From positions 1 through 5,924 of the forward strand of contig JAQICW010000029.1 in NCBI GenBank assembly GCA_027858355.1: a stretch of 5,924 bases of DNA, in the 5' to 3' direction. The DNA is from Desulfobacula sp. Lineage in GTDB: Bacteria > Desulfobacterota > Desulfobacteria > Desulfobacterales > Desulfobacteraceae. The translations under genes and the position numbers were made by a program. Shown piece after piece: positions 1-5,705 of the stretch. The notes under the pieces were generated by a model. It had not been told where the DNA came from, ran no database searches, and saw nothing but the letters and a program-made list of their open reading frames with translations. Numbering within the stretch: position 1 is the first letter of the stretch; each line of letters opens with the position of its first letter.

Positions 1-865
1 TTATTTTTGCTTTAATGGGAGCCAAAAGTGTTGCAAGCTTTAAAGCATCTTCTTTTGTATCATTCACTCCTTTCATTAAAATATATTCAAAGGTAATCTT
101 CTTCCTTGGCTTCATGGTAAATGTTCGACAGGCCTCCAACAACTGGGTTAAGGGATATTTTTTATTTATAGGCATCAAGCGGGATCGCATCTCATCCGTG
201 GTTGCGTTTAAAGATACAGCCAGATTCACATCTGTATCAAGGCCCAATTGTGTTATTTTCGGGACAAGGCCACAGGTGGAGACCGTTACCCGCCTATCTG
301 AAAATTTGAGTCCATAATCACTGTCTGTGATAATCTCTAATGCCTTTACAAGATTTTTATAATTGGCAAGGGGTTCCCCCATTCCCATGAACACGATATT
401 GGAAAGTTTTTTGGGATCAAGATCTTTTTGAATCAGGTAATACCTTGCATCCCTGATCTGGGCAATCATTTCAGAAATATTTAAATTCCTGATGAATCCG
501 CCTTTGGCCGTTAAACAAAACTGACAATTCTGAACACATCCAACCTGTGAAGACACACAAAGGGTGAAATGATCTTTTTCAGGAATCAAGACGGATTCAA
601 TATGCTGGCCATCGAAAAGTCTCTGTAAAAATTTTTCAGTCCCATCAACAGAAACCAATTTTTCATCAAGGATAAGGCGTTGGATATAAAAATTATCTTC
701 CAAAGTTTTGCGCAGCTCCTTTGAAAGATCCGTCATCTGTTCAAAGGCATCTGCCTGACGGATGTAGAGCCACTTGAATATCTGCCCAGCCCTGAACGGT
801 CGAATACCCTTGCTATCAAGCCAGCCGGCAAGATCATCTCTCGTAAAATTCAGTATGTTTTCCAT
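1..865 (-). CDS. rlmN: RlmN, dual-specificity 23S rRNA/tRNA adenine-C2 methyltransferase (3' end outside window)
   Basis: Radical-SAM enzyme that methylates C2 of A2503 in 23S rRNA and, in studied members, of A37 in some tRNAs. Reading the minus strand from the ATG at 865-863 gives 288 uninterrupted codons to the window edge. An N-terminal accessory domain (about residues 1-95, with FRAGQIFKWLY at 24-34) is followed by the radical-SAM barrel. The 4Fe-4S ligands are C110, C114 and C117 in a CX3CX2C motif (GCVQNCQFC). C103 in TLCVSSQVGC lies seven residues before the first ligand, where E. coli has C118. Further family motifs are MGMGEPLANY (160-169), RRVTVSTCGLVP (191-202) and NLAVSLNATTDEMRSRLMP (214-232). 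Family members are about 350 residues, so roughly 60 residues are missing, including the methyl-carrying cysteine equivalent to E. coli C355; its presence cannot be checked here. The start suits the family; the upstream AGGT (plus-strand 878-881) is a weak, distant ribosome site. It is transcribed divergently from ffh. Confidence 0.96.
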   Translation of the reverse strand, partial: MENILNFTRDDLAGWLDSKGIRPFRAGQIFKWLYIRQADAFEQMTDLSKELRKTLEDNFYIQRLILDEKLVSVDGTEKFLQRLFDGQHIESVLIPEKDHFTLCVSSQVGCVQNCQFCLTAKGGFIRNLNISEMIAQIRDARYYLIQKDLDPKKLSNIVFMGMGEPLANYKNLVKALEIITDSDYGLKFSDRRVTVSTCGLVPKITQLGLDTDVNLAVSLNATTDEMRSRLMPINKKYPLTQLLEACRTFTMKPRKKITFEYILMKGVNDTKEDALKLATLLAPIKAKI

Positions 866-896
866 ATATTTTTATCTACCTAAAGTTAATATTTTC

Positions 897-925
897 TTGA
901 CATAACACGGAATATATACTAATTT
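897..925 (+). promoter_or_regulatory. Candidate sigma-70-type promoter for the ffh operon
   Basis: A perfect TTGACA (897-902) is followed after exactly 17 bases by TAATTT (920-925), which keeps the important first, second and sixth bases of a -10 element. Transcription would begin near 931-933, leaving a leader of about 30 bases that includes the ribosome site. An AT-rich TATACT at 915-920 looks more like a consensus -10 but lies only 12 bases from the -35, too close to pair with it. This is the only strong promoter-like pair seen upstream of the plus-strand genes. Confidence 0.5.
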
Positions 926-947
926 CAATGATTTGATTTGATATTTT

Positions 948-951
948 GAGG
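948..951 (+). promoter_or_regulatory. Ribosome binding site of ffh
   Basis: GAGG lies 11 bases before the ATG at 963, a slightly long but workable spacing. It supports that ATG as the start, in agreement with the usual Ffh N-terminus (MFENLSDRL). Confidence 0.6.
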
Positions 952-962
952 TTGGCCTTTTT

Positions 963-2288
963 ATGTTTGAAAATTTGAGTGACAGACTTGATTCGGTCTT
1001 TAAAAAGCTAAAAGGCCACGGCACCCTGAATGAAAAGAACATTGATGATGGTCTTAAACAGGTGCGGATGGCACTGCTTGAGGCTGATGTCAATTATAAG
1101 GTTGCAAAATCTGTTATTTCAGATATAAAAGGCAGGGCTTTGGGCCAGGAAGTAATGCAAAGTCTTACTCCTGGTCAGCAGGTCATAAAAATTGTAAACG
1201 ATGAATTTACCAAAATGATGGGGTCTGAGCATCAAGGCTTAAATTTTGATGGTAAGTCTTTGGGTTCTGTCATGCTTATTGGGCTGCAGGGTTCTGGTAA
1301 AACCACAACAGCAGGAAAACTTGCACTCTATCTTCGGAACGAGGGCAGAAAACCGTTCCTGGTACCAGTGGACGTTTACAGACCTGCGGCAATTGATCAG
1401 TTGAAAAAGATTGGAAAACAACTGGATGTTCCAGTATTCCAATCCACAATAGATATGAAGCCTTTGAAAATTTGTAAGGATGCACAATTGGCAGCCAGGG
1501 AACAGGGATGTGACACCTTGTTGCTGGATACGGCTGGAAGACTGCATCTTGATGAAGAATTAATGGCTGAGTTAAAAGGCATCAAAAAGGGAATTAATCC
1601 ATCAGAAATCCTTCTTGTGGCCGATGCCATGACAGGTCAGGATGCGGTGAATATTGCCGGATCATTTGACAAAGCACTTGATCTTACCGGTGTTGTGCTT
1701 ACCAAAATGGATGGTGATGCTCGCGGTGGTGCAGCGCTTTCCATAAAAGCAGTTACAGGCAAACCGCTGAAATTCATCGGTGTGGGTGAAAAATCAACGG
1801 CTCTGGAAGCATTTCATCCCGACAGGATGGCTTCCAGAATCCTGGGAATGGGGGATGCGCTTTCATTTATTGAAAAAGCCCAGAAAGCCGTTGACCAAAA
1901 AGAGGCCAAGGCGCTTGAGAAAAAACTAAGGAAGAATGCCTTTACCCTGGAAGATTTCAGAAACCAGATGAAATCAGTCCGGAAAATGGGGTCAATAAAA
2001 GACCTCATCGGAATGTTGCCAGGGGTTAATAAGAAACAGCTTAAAGGCTTAAATATAGATGACAGGGAATTTGCCAGGATTGAAGCAATTATCAATTCAA
2101 TGACACCTGAAGAAAGACGTGTCCACGCCATTATCAAGGGGTCAAGAAAAAAAAGAATTGCCAATGGAAGCGGAACCACGGTTCAGGATGTTAACAAGCT
2201 TTTAAAAAGCTATTCCCAGTCTATGAAGATGATAAAGAAGTTTAATAAAGGTGGCATGCGATCATTGAAAAACATGCTGCCGTTTTAA
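963..2288 (+). CDS. ffh: Ffh, signal recognition particle GTPase (SRP54)
   Basis: Protein subunit of the signal recognition particle: with 4.5S RNA it binds signal sequences emerging from the ribosome and, through GTP-dependent pairing with FtsY, delivers the nascent chain to the membrane. The 441 residues match the family length (about 450). The N domain covers about residues 1-88, with ALLEADVN at 37-44. The G domain shows the P-loop GLQGSGKTT (107-115), [11 protein letters not shown] (137-147), DTAGR (189-193), TKMD (247-250) and GVGEK (273-277). The methionine-rich M domain follows, with [14 protein letters not shown] (341-354), the SRP-RNA-binding segment around [18 protein letters not shown] (393-410) and a basic C-terminus ending MLPF. 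All expected motifs are intact. It is the first gene of the operon, 16 bases before rpsP, a common bacterial arrangement. Confidence 0.98.
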   Translation: MFENLSDRLDSVFKKLKGHGTLNEKNIDDGLKQVRMALLEADVNYKVAKSVISDIKGRALGQEVMQSLTPGQQVIKIVNDEFTKMMGSEHQGLNFDGKSLGSVMLIGLQGSGKTTTAGKLALYLRNEGRKPFLVPVDVYRPAAIDQLKKIGKQLDVPVFQSTIDMKPLKICKDAQLAAREQGCDTLLLDTAGRLHLDEELMAELKGIKKGINPSEILLVADAMTGQDAVNIAGSFDKALDLTGVVLTKMDGDARGGAALSIKAVTGKPLKFIGVGEKSTALEAFHPDRMASRILGMGDALSFIEKAQKAVDQKEAKALEKKLRKNAFTLEDFRNQMKSVRKMGSIKDLIGMLPGVNKKQLKGLNIDDREFARIEAIINSMTPEERRVHAIIKGSRKKRIANGSGTTVQDVNKLLKSYSQSMKMIKKFNKGGMRSLKNMLPF

Positions 2289-2304
2289 GGAGAAAAAAAA
2301 GAAT

Positions 2305-2553
2305 ATGTCCGTAAGAATCAGATTGACCAGAAAAGGAACAAAGAAGAAACCTTTTTACAGAATAGTGGCTGCTGACATTGAAAACCCGAGAGATGGAAGA
2401 TTTTTAGAACTCTTAGGTACCTACAATCCCATGGTTGAACCAGCTGCAATTACGCTGAAAGAAGACAGAATAAAGTATTGGTTGGGCGAAGGTGCTAAAC
2501 CTTCAACAACTGTCCAGAGTATATTGAAAAGGCAGGGAGTCGGCCAAGCTTAA
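2305..2553 (+). CDS. rpsP: Small-subunit ribosomal protein S16
   Basis: Primary binding protein of the 30S subunit that contacts 16S rRNA and helps fold its 5' domain. The 82-residue product has the usual S16 length and signature: [20 protein letters not shown] (2-21), the segment [14 protein letters not shown] (29-42) and [16 protein letters not shown] (55-70). AAGGAG at 2287-2292, overlapping the ffh stop codon, lies 12 bases before the ATG and supports this start. The poly-A stretch in the 16-base gap from ffh makes up most of that spacing. It is followed by the longest gap in the operon (63 bases). Confidence 0.98.
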   Translation: MSVRIRLTRKGTKKKPFYRIVAADIENPRDGRFLELLGTYNPMVEPAAITLKEDRIKYWLGEGAKPSTTVQSILKRQGVGQA

Positions 2554-2568
2554 GCATATGCTGTTTTT
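2553..2568 (+). terminator. Small palindrome plus T-run after rpsP (weak attenuator candidate)
   Basis: AGCATATGCT (2553-2562) is a perfect 10-base palindrome followed by G and six T (2564-2569 region), which resembles a miniature intrinsic terminator. As RNA only about three base pairs could form around a four-base loop, far less than normal terminators have. At most it might cause pausing or be an mRNA end; transcription very probably continues into khpA. The rest of the 63-base gap shows only the ribosome site AAGGAG (2603-2608). Confidence 0.15.
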
Positions 2569-2616
2569 TATAAGCAAGCCAGGTATTCTCAAAATCCTAT
2601 TTAAGGAGATCTATTT

Positions 2617-2847
2617 ATGAAAGAGTTTATAGAATACATTGCAAAAGCTTTGGTAGACAATCCCGATCAAGTTTCTGTATCAGAAGTTATTGGAGATCAG
2701 ACTTCTGTTTTAGAACTTAAGGTTGCAAAAGAAGATCTGGGCAAAGTAATCGGTAAGCAGGGAAGATCTGCCCGGGCCATGCGAACAATTTTAAGTGCGG
2801 CATCCACCAAGCTTAAAAAACGCACGGTTCTTGAAATTATTGAATAG
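2617..2847 (+). CDS. khpA: KhpA-like single KH-domain RNA-binding protein
   Basis: Small cytoplasmic RNA-binding protein made of one KH domain (family also known as YlqC/UPF0109). In Gram-positive bacteria KhpA pairs with KhpB and affects cell division and RNA metabolism; its role in deltaproteobacteria is not established. All 76 residues match the family length. The KH nucleotide-binding loop is VIGKQGR (44-50), containing the GxxG element GKQG (46-49), followed by the helix [13 protein letters not shown] (51-63) and a basic strand [17 protein letters not shown] (2603-2608) lies eight bases before the ATG. It sits between rpsP and rimM, the usual place for this gene in many bacteria, and its TAG stop directly abuts the rimM start. 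The symbol is given by family resemblance. Confidence 0.93.
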   Translation: MKEFIEYIAKALVDNPDQVSVSEVIGDQTSVLELKVAKEDLGKVIGKQGRSARAMRTILSAASTKLKKRTVLEIIE

Positions 2848-3369
2848 ATGATGAACAAAGCCACTTCGTTTACTATAGGCAAGGTAACCGGAGTTCATGG
2901 ACTTAATGGTAATCTTAAGGTTTGGTCCTTTGCAGATTCGGTTGATACCTTTGCCCCTGGCACAAGCGTTCTTTTAAAAGCAGAAGAAGAGCAGGGCAGA
3001 ACCTTTACCATACTTCAGGCATTGCCCCATAAAAAAGGGGTCATACTCTCCCTTAAAGGGGTTGACAGCCGAAACCTTGCCGAGGATCTTATCGGAAAAG
3101 AGATTCTCATTGACCGGGATCAATTGTCCGAACCAGAAGAAGACACCTGGTATTGGCAAGACCTCCTGGGGATTGATGTGTTTGATCATCAAAAAGGGTT
3201 TATAGGCAAAATAACCAATATTTTTCCAACAGGGGCTAATGACGTTCTGGTCGTAACAGATGTAACTAACGAGGATCAGGAAACCCTGGTGCCAATGAAT
3301 AAACACTTTGTTGAATCAGTTGATATTGAAAAAAAGACCATGCTGACGACCTTGCCCGAGGATTACTAA
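2848..3369 (+). CDS. rimM: RimM, 16S rRNA processing / 30S maturation factor
   Basis: Assembly factor that binds the head of the pre-30S subunit through S19 and helps mature the 3' domain of 16S rRNA. The 173-residue product has the two expected domains. The N-terminal RimM domain begins with FTIGKVTGVHGLNGNLKV (8-25, the conserved G-x-HG-x-x-G pattern) and continues to about residue 92. The C-terminal PRC barrel runs from WYWQDLLGIDVF (101-112) through FPTGANDVLVV (126-136) to LVPMNKHFVESVDIEKKTM (147-165). The start is at ATGATG directly after the khpA TAG; either ATG (2848 or 2851) could be used. No clear Shine-Dalgarno sequence precedes it, so translation probably relies on ribosomes ending khpA. 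Its TAA stop shares one base with the trmD ATG (TAATG). S16, L19 and TrmD are its usual gene partners. Confidence 0.97.
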   Translation: MMNKATSFTIGKVTGVHGLNGNLKVWSFADSVDTFAPGTSVLLKAEEEQGRTFTILQALPHKKGVILSLKGVDSRNLAEDLIGKEILIDRDQLSEPEEDTWYWQDLLGIDVFDHQKGFIGKITNIFPTGANDVLVVTDVTNEDQETLVPMNKHFVESVDIEKKTMLTTLPEDY

Positions 3370-4121
3370 TGGACTTTACTATACTGACCCTGTTTCCGGA
3401 ACTCATCATCTCATTTTTTGAGCATGGCATGATCTCAAGGGGTATTGAAAAAGGCCTGGTAAAAGGACATTGTATTAATATCAGGGATTTTTCATGCGAC
3501 CGCCATAACACTGTTGATGACAGGCCCTATGGTGGCGGAAGCGGAATGGTAATGAAGCCGGAACCCTTACAGGCCGCTATTTTATGTGCCAAAAAAAAAG
3601 CTCCTGAATCACAGGTCGTATTGATGACCCCCCAGGGGACCCGGTTCAGCCAGGAAAAGGCATTTGAACTTGCCAATGGAAATGAGGGGCTTATTTTTGT
3701 CTGCGGAAGGTATGAAGGGATTGATGAACGGGTATACACCAAGCTTATTGATGAAGAGATTTCCATCGGGGATTATGTCATGACCGGCGGAGAGCTTGCA
3801 TCCATGGTAATCATTGATTCCATAGCCAGGTTAATTCCCGGCGTATTGGGAAGTTGTGAATCCTGGCAATCAGATTCATTTACAGATGACAGGCTTGAGT
3901 ATGCACAATATACAAGACCGGAAGAATTTGAAGGGCTAAAGGTTCCCGAGGTGCTATTGTCCGGGAACCATGAAAAAATAAGATTATGGAGAAAGAGTTC
4001 GTCTCTTCAGAGGACATTTCTGAAACGACCAGATCTTTTACAAAAAGGCAAACTGGATGTTGAAGAAAAAAAGATATTAAAACAATGGGGTCAGGAGTTG
4101 GAAAATCTTGTTAGAGAATAA
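3369..4121 (+). CDS. trmD: TrmD, tRNA (guanine-37-N1)-methyltransferase
   Basis: SPOUT-fold dimeric enzyme that uses S-adenosylmethionine to methylate N1 of G37 next to the anticodon, which prevents +1 frameshifting; usually essential. The 250 residues match the family. Motifs seen: DDRPYGGGSGMVMKPEP (50-66), CGRYEGIDERV (112-122), the SAM-binding trefoil-knot segment EISIGDYVMTGGELA (130-144), R154 in SIARLIPG and D169 in SWQSDSFTDDRLEY. R154 and D169 sit at the same numbers as the catalytic pair known from the Haemophilus/E. coli enzymes. YTRPEEF (181-187) and the C-terminal tRNA-binding helical domain complete it. It starts on the last base of the rimM stop and its 3' end overlaps the next gene by 14 bases. 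A run of nine A (3591-3599) encodes KKK at 75-77. Confidence 0.98.
   Translation: MDFTILTLFPELIISFFEHGMISRGIEKGLVKGHCINIRDFSCDRHNTVDDRPYGGGSGMVMKPEPLQAAILCAKKKAPESQVVLMTPQGTRFSQEKAFELANGNEGLIFVCGRYEGIDERVYTKLIDEEISIGDYVMTGGELASMVIIDSIARLIPGVLGSCESWQSDSFTDDRLEYAQYTRPEEFEGLKVPEVLLSGNHEKIRLWRKSSSLQRTFLKRPDLLQKGKLDVEEKKILKQWGQELENLVRE
4093..4097 (+). promoter_or_regulatory. Ribosome binding site inside trmD, supporting a TTG start
   Basis: AGGAG lies 10 bases before the TTG at 4108 and inside the trmD coding region. The downstream frame has no ATG before residue 16, after the conserved N-terminal strand, and an in-frame TAA at 4078-4080 limits any upstream extension. This site therefore decides the start of the SPOUT gene. 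Confidence 0.7.
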
Positions 4122-4671
4122 CCTTTACGTGGCATTAATCCATTTTCCTGTGATGAACAAGAAAGATCAACCCATTGGATCAGCTCTGACAACCATAGAC
4201 TTGCATGATATTGCACGGGCATCCATCACCTTTGGTGTAAGAGGGTTTTATGTCATAACCCCTTATGAAGACCAGGCAACGCTGGCCAATCAGGTGATTG
4301 AACACTGGACAAAAGGAGTTGGGTCTAAACTGAATCCGTTCAGGAAGAATGCCCTGGAACTCATTCGGGTGACCAAAACCTTTGAGGATGCGGTTTCCTC
4401 AATTGAACAGGAAAGAAAAGAGCCGGTTGTGACCATTGCCACAAGTGCAAAAGAAAAACCCGGCTCAATAACAATAGAGACGTTACAGCAAAAGCTTGAG
4501 AATAAAGCTTCCCATGTCATTATTTTTGGAACGGCATGGGGACTGGCAGATGAATTGATTGATACCTGTGATTTTATTTTAGACCCGATTTCCGGGAAAA
4601 CAGATTACAATCACCTTTCTGTCAGATCTGCTGCCTCAATATATTTAGACAGGATTATAAATGGCAGGTAA
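4108..4671 (+). CDS. SPOUT-superfamily RNA methyltransferase, Tm1570-like, target unknown
   Basis: Predicted SAM-dependent RNA methyltransferase of the family typified by Thermotoga maritima Tm1570, also encoded next to trmD there (from memory). Its substrate is not known to me; tRNA is a reasonable guess. The 187 residues begin with a strand NLYVALIHFPVMNKK (5-19), then TTIDLHDIARASITFGVRGFYVITP (starting at 28). The trefoil-knot SAM site is formed by HVIIFGTAWGLADELI (136-151) and DYNHLSVRSAASIYLDRI (166-183). The start is TTG, chosen because of a good ribosome site (4093-4097) and because it keeps the first strand; GTG at 4129 would delete part of it. It overlaps trmD by 14 bases in the +1 frame, implying coupled translation, and precedes rplS by 39 bases. 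Unlike TrmD it has no C-terminal tRNA-binding helical domain and may need a partner for RNA recognition (inference). Confidence 0.9.
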   Translation: MLENNLYVALIHFPVMNKKDQPIGSALTTIDLHDIARASITFGVRGFYVITPYEDQATLANQVIEHWTKGVGSKLNPFRKNALELIRVTKTFEDAVSSIEQERKEPVVTIATSAKEKPGSITIETLQQKLENKASHVIIFGTAWGLADELIDTCDFILDPISGKTDYNHLSVRSAASIYLDRIINGR

Positions 4672-4714
4672 GATAGTACTTGCTAAAAGGGAAGGTAACC
4701 AGGAGGAAACATGA
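4661..4714 (+). other. 17-codon reading frame overlapping the rplS start (speculative leader ORF)
   Basis: An ATG at 4661, within the last codons of the SPOUT gene, opens a 17-codon frame ([17 protein letters not shown]) that stops at TGA 4712-4714, overlapping the rplS ATG as ATGA. AGGA at 4651-4654 lies six bases upstream and could serve as a ribosome site. It may simply be chance in a 39-base gap; rplS already has a strong site of its own. No homolog is known to me. Confidence 0.12.
4701..4706 (+). promoter_or_regulatory. Strong ribosome binding site of rplS
   Basis: AGGAGG, the full consensus, lies four bases before the ATG at 4711. It is the best-matching site in the operon, consistent with the need to make L19 in larger amounts than the neighbouring modification enzymes. 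The short spacing is somewhat below the optimum. Confidence 0.75.
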
Positions 4715-5061
4715 GTAATATAATCGAAAAATTAGAAAAAGAACAATTACGTCTTGATATCCCTGCATTTGATTCAGGTGATACTGTAATAGTACATGTA
4801 AAAATCAAAGAAGGGGAAAAAGAGCGTATCCAGCTATTCCAGGGCGTAGTGATTAAAAAAACCAAAGGATGTGCAAGTGCCCGTTTTACTGTAAGAAAGA
4901 TTTCCGGCGGCATTGGTGTTGAAAGAATATTTCCGCTTTTTTCCCCTTCCATTGATAAAATTGAAGTGGTAACAAAGGGTAGGGTTAGAAGATCCAAACT
5001 CTATTATCTAAGAAATCTTCGAGGAAAAGCTGCCAGGATCAAAGAAAAACGGTTTGCTTAA
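4711..5061 (+). CDS. rplS: Large-subunit ribosomal protein L19
   Basis: Ribosomal protein at the interface of the 50S and 30S subunits, contributing to an intersubunit bridge. The 116 residues match the family (about 115). An N-terminal helix [22 protein letters not shown] (starting at 3) leads into the SH3-like barrel with [21 protein letters not shown] (starting at 28), then the signature [20 protein letters not shown] (59-78) and the basic tail [20 protein letters not shown] (86-105) and KAARIKE. A full AGGAGG precedes the ATG. It lies in the usual rpsP-rimM-trmD-rplS cluster, here with one extra gene between trmD and rplS, and 23 bases before rnhB. Confidence 0.98.
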   Translation: MSNIIEKLEKEQLRLDIPAFDSGDTVIVHVKIKEGEKERIQLFQGVVIKKTKGCASARFTVRKISGGIGVERIFPLFSPSIDKIEVVTKGRVRRSKLYYLRNLRGKAARIKEKRFA

Positions 5062-5079
5062 AAACCCCTTAAAAGGTTT
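5062..5079 (+). promoter_or_regulatory. Weak hairpin covering the rnhB ribosome site
   Basis: AAACC (5062-5066) can pair with GGTTT (5075-5079) across an eight-base loop. The likely Shine-Dalgarno AAGG (5073-5076), eight bases before the rnhB ATG, lies partly in the right arm. Only five pairs are possible, three of them A-U, and no T-run follows, so it is not a terminator. At most it would lower rnhB translation relative to rplS. Confidence 0.2.
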
Positions 5080-5084
5080 CGCTG

Positions 5085-5705
5085 ATGTGGCAATTTGAAC
5101 ACAAAGCAAAAACCCACGGGTATATAAAGATAGCAGGTGTTGATGAGGCCGGCAGGGGACCCCTTGCCGGCCCTGTCGTGTCTGCTGCCGTGATCCTGCC
5201 GCATGATTTTGCGTGTATTGGGATCAATGATTCCAAAAAGCTGTCAGAAAAAAAAAGAAATGCTCTATTTCCGATCATCATGGAACAGGCTATTGCTGTT
5301 TCTACTGGTATCTCCTACCACGATGAGATTGATAAAATAAATATTCTTCAGGCATCTTTGCTTTCCATGAAGAGGGCTGTTGAAAATCTTTCAAACCCAC
5401 CTGATTTCCTTGCCCCGGATTTTCTTCTTATTGATGGTAATTTCACCCTGGACATGGACATTGAACAGTCAGCGATTGTCAAAGGGGATTCAAGAAGCAT
5501 TTCCATTGCTGCCGCCTCCATTATTGCAAAGATCACAAGGGATGCCATCATGAAAGAGCTTCATGAATTATATCCCCAATACAATTTTATCCAGCACAAA
5601 GGCTACCCCACCAAAGCCCACAAAGAAGCCATTTTAAAATATGGCCCCTGCCCAGTTCACAGGCGTACTTTTAAGGGGGTAAAAGGGGTGATCAATGCCC
5701 GATGA
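5085..5705 (+). CDS. rnhB: Ribonuclease HII
   Basis: Metal-dependent endonuclease that cuts RNA in RNA-DNA hybrids and starts removal of single ribonucleotides misincorporated into DNA. The 206 residues match the family. The conserved DEDD metal site is visible: D20 and E21 in GVDEAGRGPLAGP (18-30), D117 in LLIDGN (114-119) and D153 in AKITRD (148-153). Other family blocks are NDSKKLSEKKR (48-58), KGDSRSISIAAASIIAKI (133-150), HKGYPTKAH (171-179) and HRRTF (192-196). The start ATG at 5085 has AAGG eight bases upstream and gives a normal short N-terminus. A run of nine A lies at 5248-5256. It ends in TGA, which lies inside the yraN start region (11-base overlap). The rplS-rnhB-yraN order is common in Gram-negative bacteria. 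Confidence 0.97.
   Translation: MWQFEHKAKTHGYIKIAGVDEAGRGPLAGPVVSAAVILPHDFACIGINDSKKLSEKKRNALFPIIMEQAIAVSTGISYHDEIDKINILQASLLSMKRAVENLSNPPDFLAPDFLLIDGNFTLDMDIEQSAIVKGDSRSISIAAASIIAKITRDAIMKELHELYPQYNFIQHKGYPTKAHKEAILKYGPCPVHRRTFKGVKGVINAR
5684..5688 (+). promoter_or_regulatory. Ribosome binding site of yraN, inside rnhB
   Basis: AGGGG lies six bases before the ATG at 5695, inside the 3' end of rnhB. It supports 5695 as the yraN start. The nearby ATG at 5702, which would give a tidy ATGA overlap, is out of frame and stops at TAG 5717-5719. Confidence 0.55.

Larger units (their letters stand above)
866..962. promoter_or_regulatory. Divergent intergenic spacer between rlmN and ffh
   Basis: Both genes must be served from these 97 bases. 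The plus-strand promoter candidate lies at 897-925. On the minus strand, TTGAAA (the complement of 923-928) followed after 17 bases by TTATGT (the complement of 900-905) is a weak possible promoter for rlmN, and it would overlap the ffh promoter. The GATTT motif is repeated at 929-938 and followed by GATAT. No dyad long enough to call an operator was found. Confidence 0.35.

Noticed and set aside
15..317. Plus-strand 100-codon open frame
   Set aside because: It lies wholly antisense to rlmN, whose protein has the radical-SAM motifs; the antisense product shows no recognisable feature.
1..865. Truncated or broken rlmN
   Set aside because: The frame is open to the edge with all motifs intact; the missing part is simply outside the window.
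897..920. TTGACA with TATACT as a promoter pair
   Set aside because: The spacing is only 12 bases; TAATTT at 920-925 gives the normal 17.
872..1093. Minus-strand 73-codon frame spanning the rlmN-ffh spacer
   Set aside because: Its start lies inside the ffh N domain and it has no recognisable motif or convincing ribosome site.
1814..2179. Minus-strand 121-codon open frame
   Set aside because: It is antisense to the conserved M domain of ffh; the hydrophobic product is what antisense reading of lysine/glutamate-rich codons tends to give.
5062..5079. Rho-independent terminator after rplS
   Set aside because: The stem has five weak pairs and no T-run follows; it overlaps the rnhB ribosome site instead.
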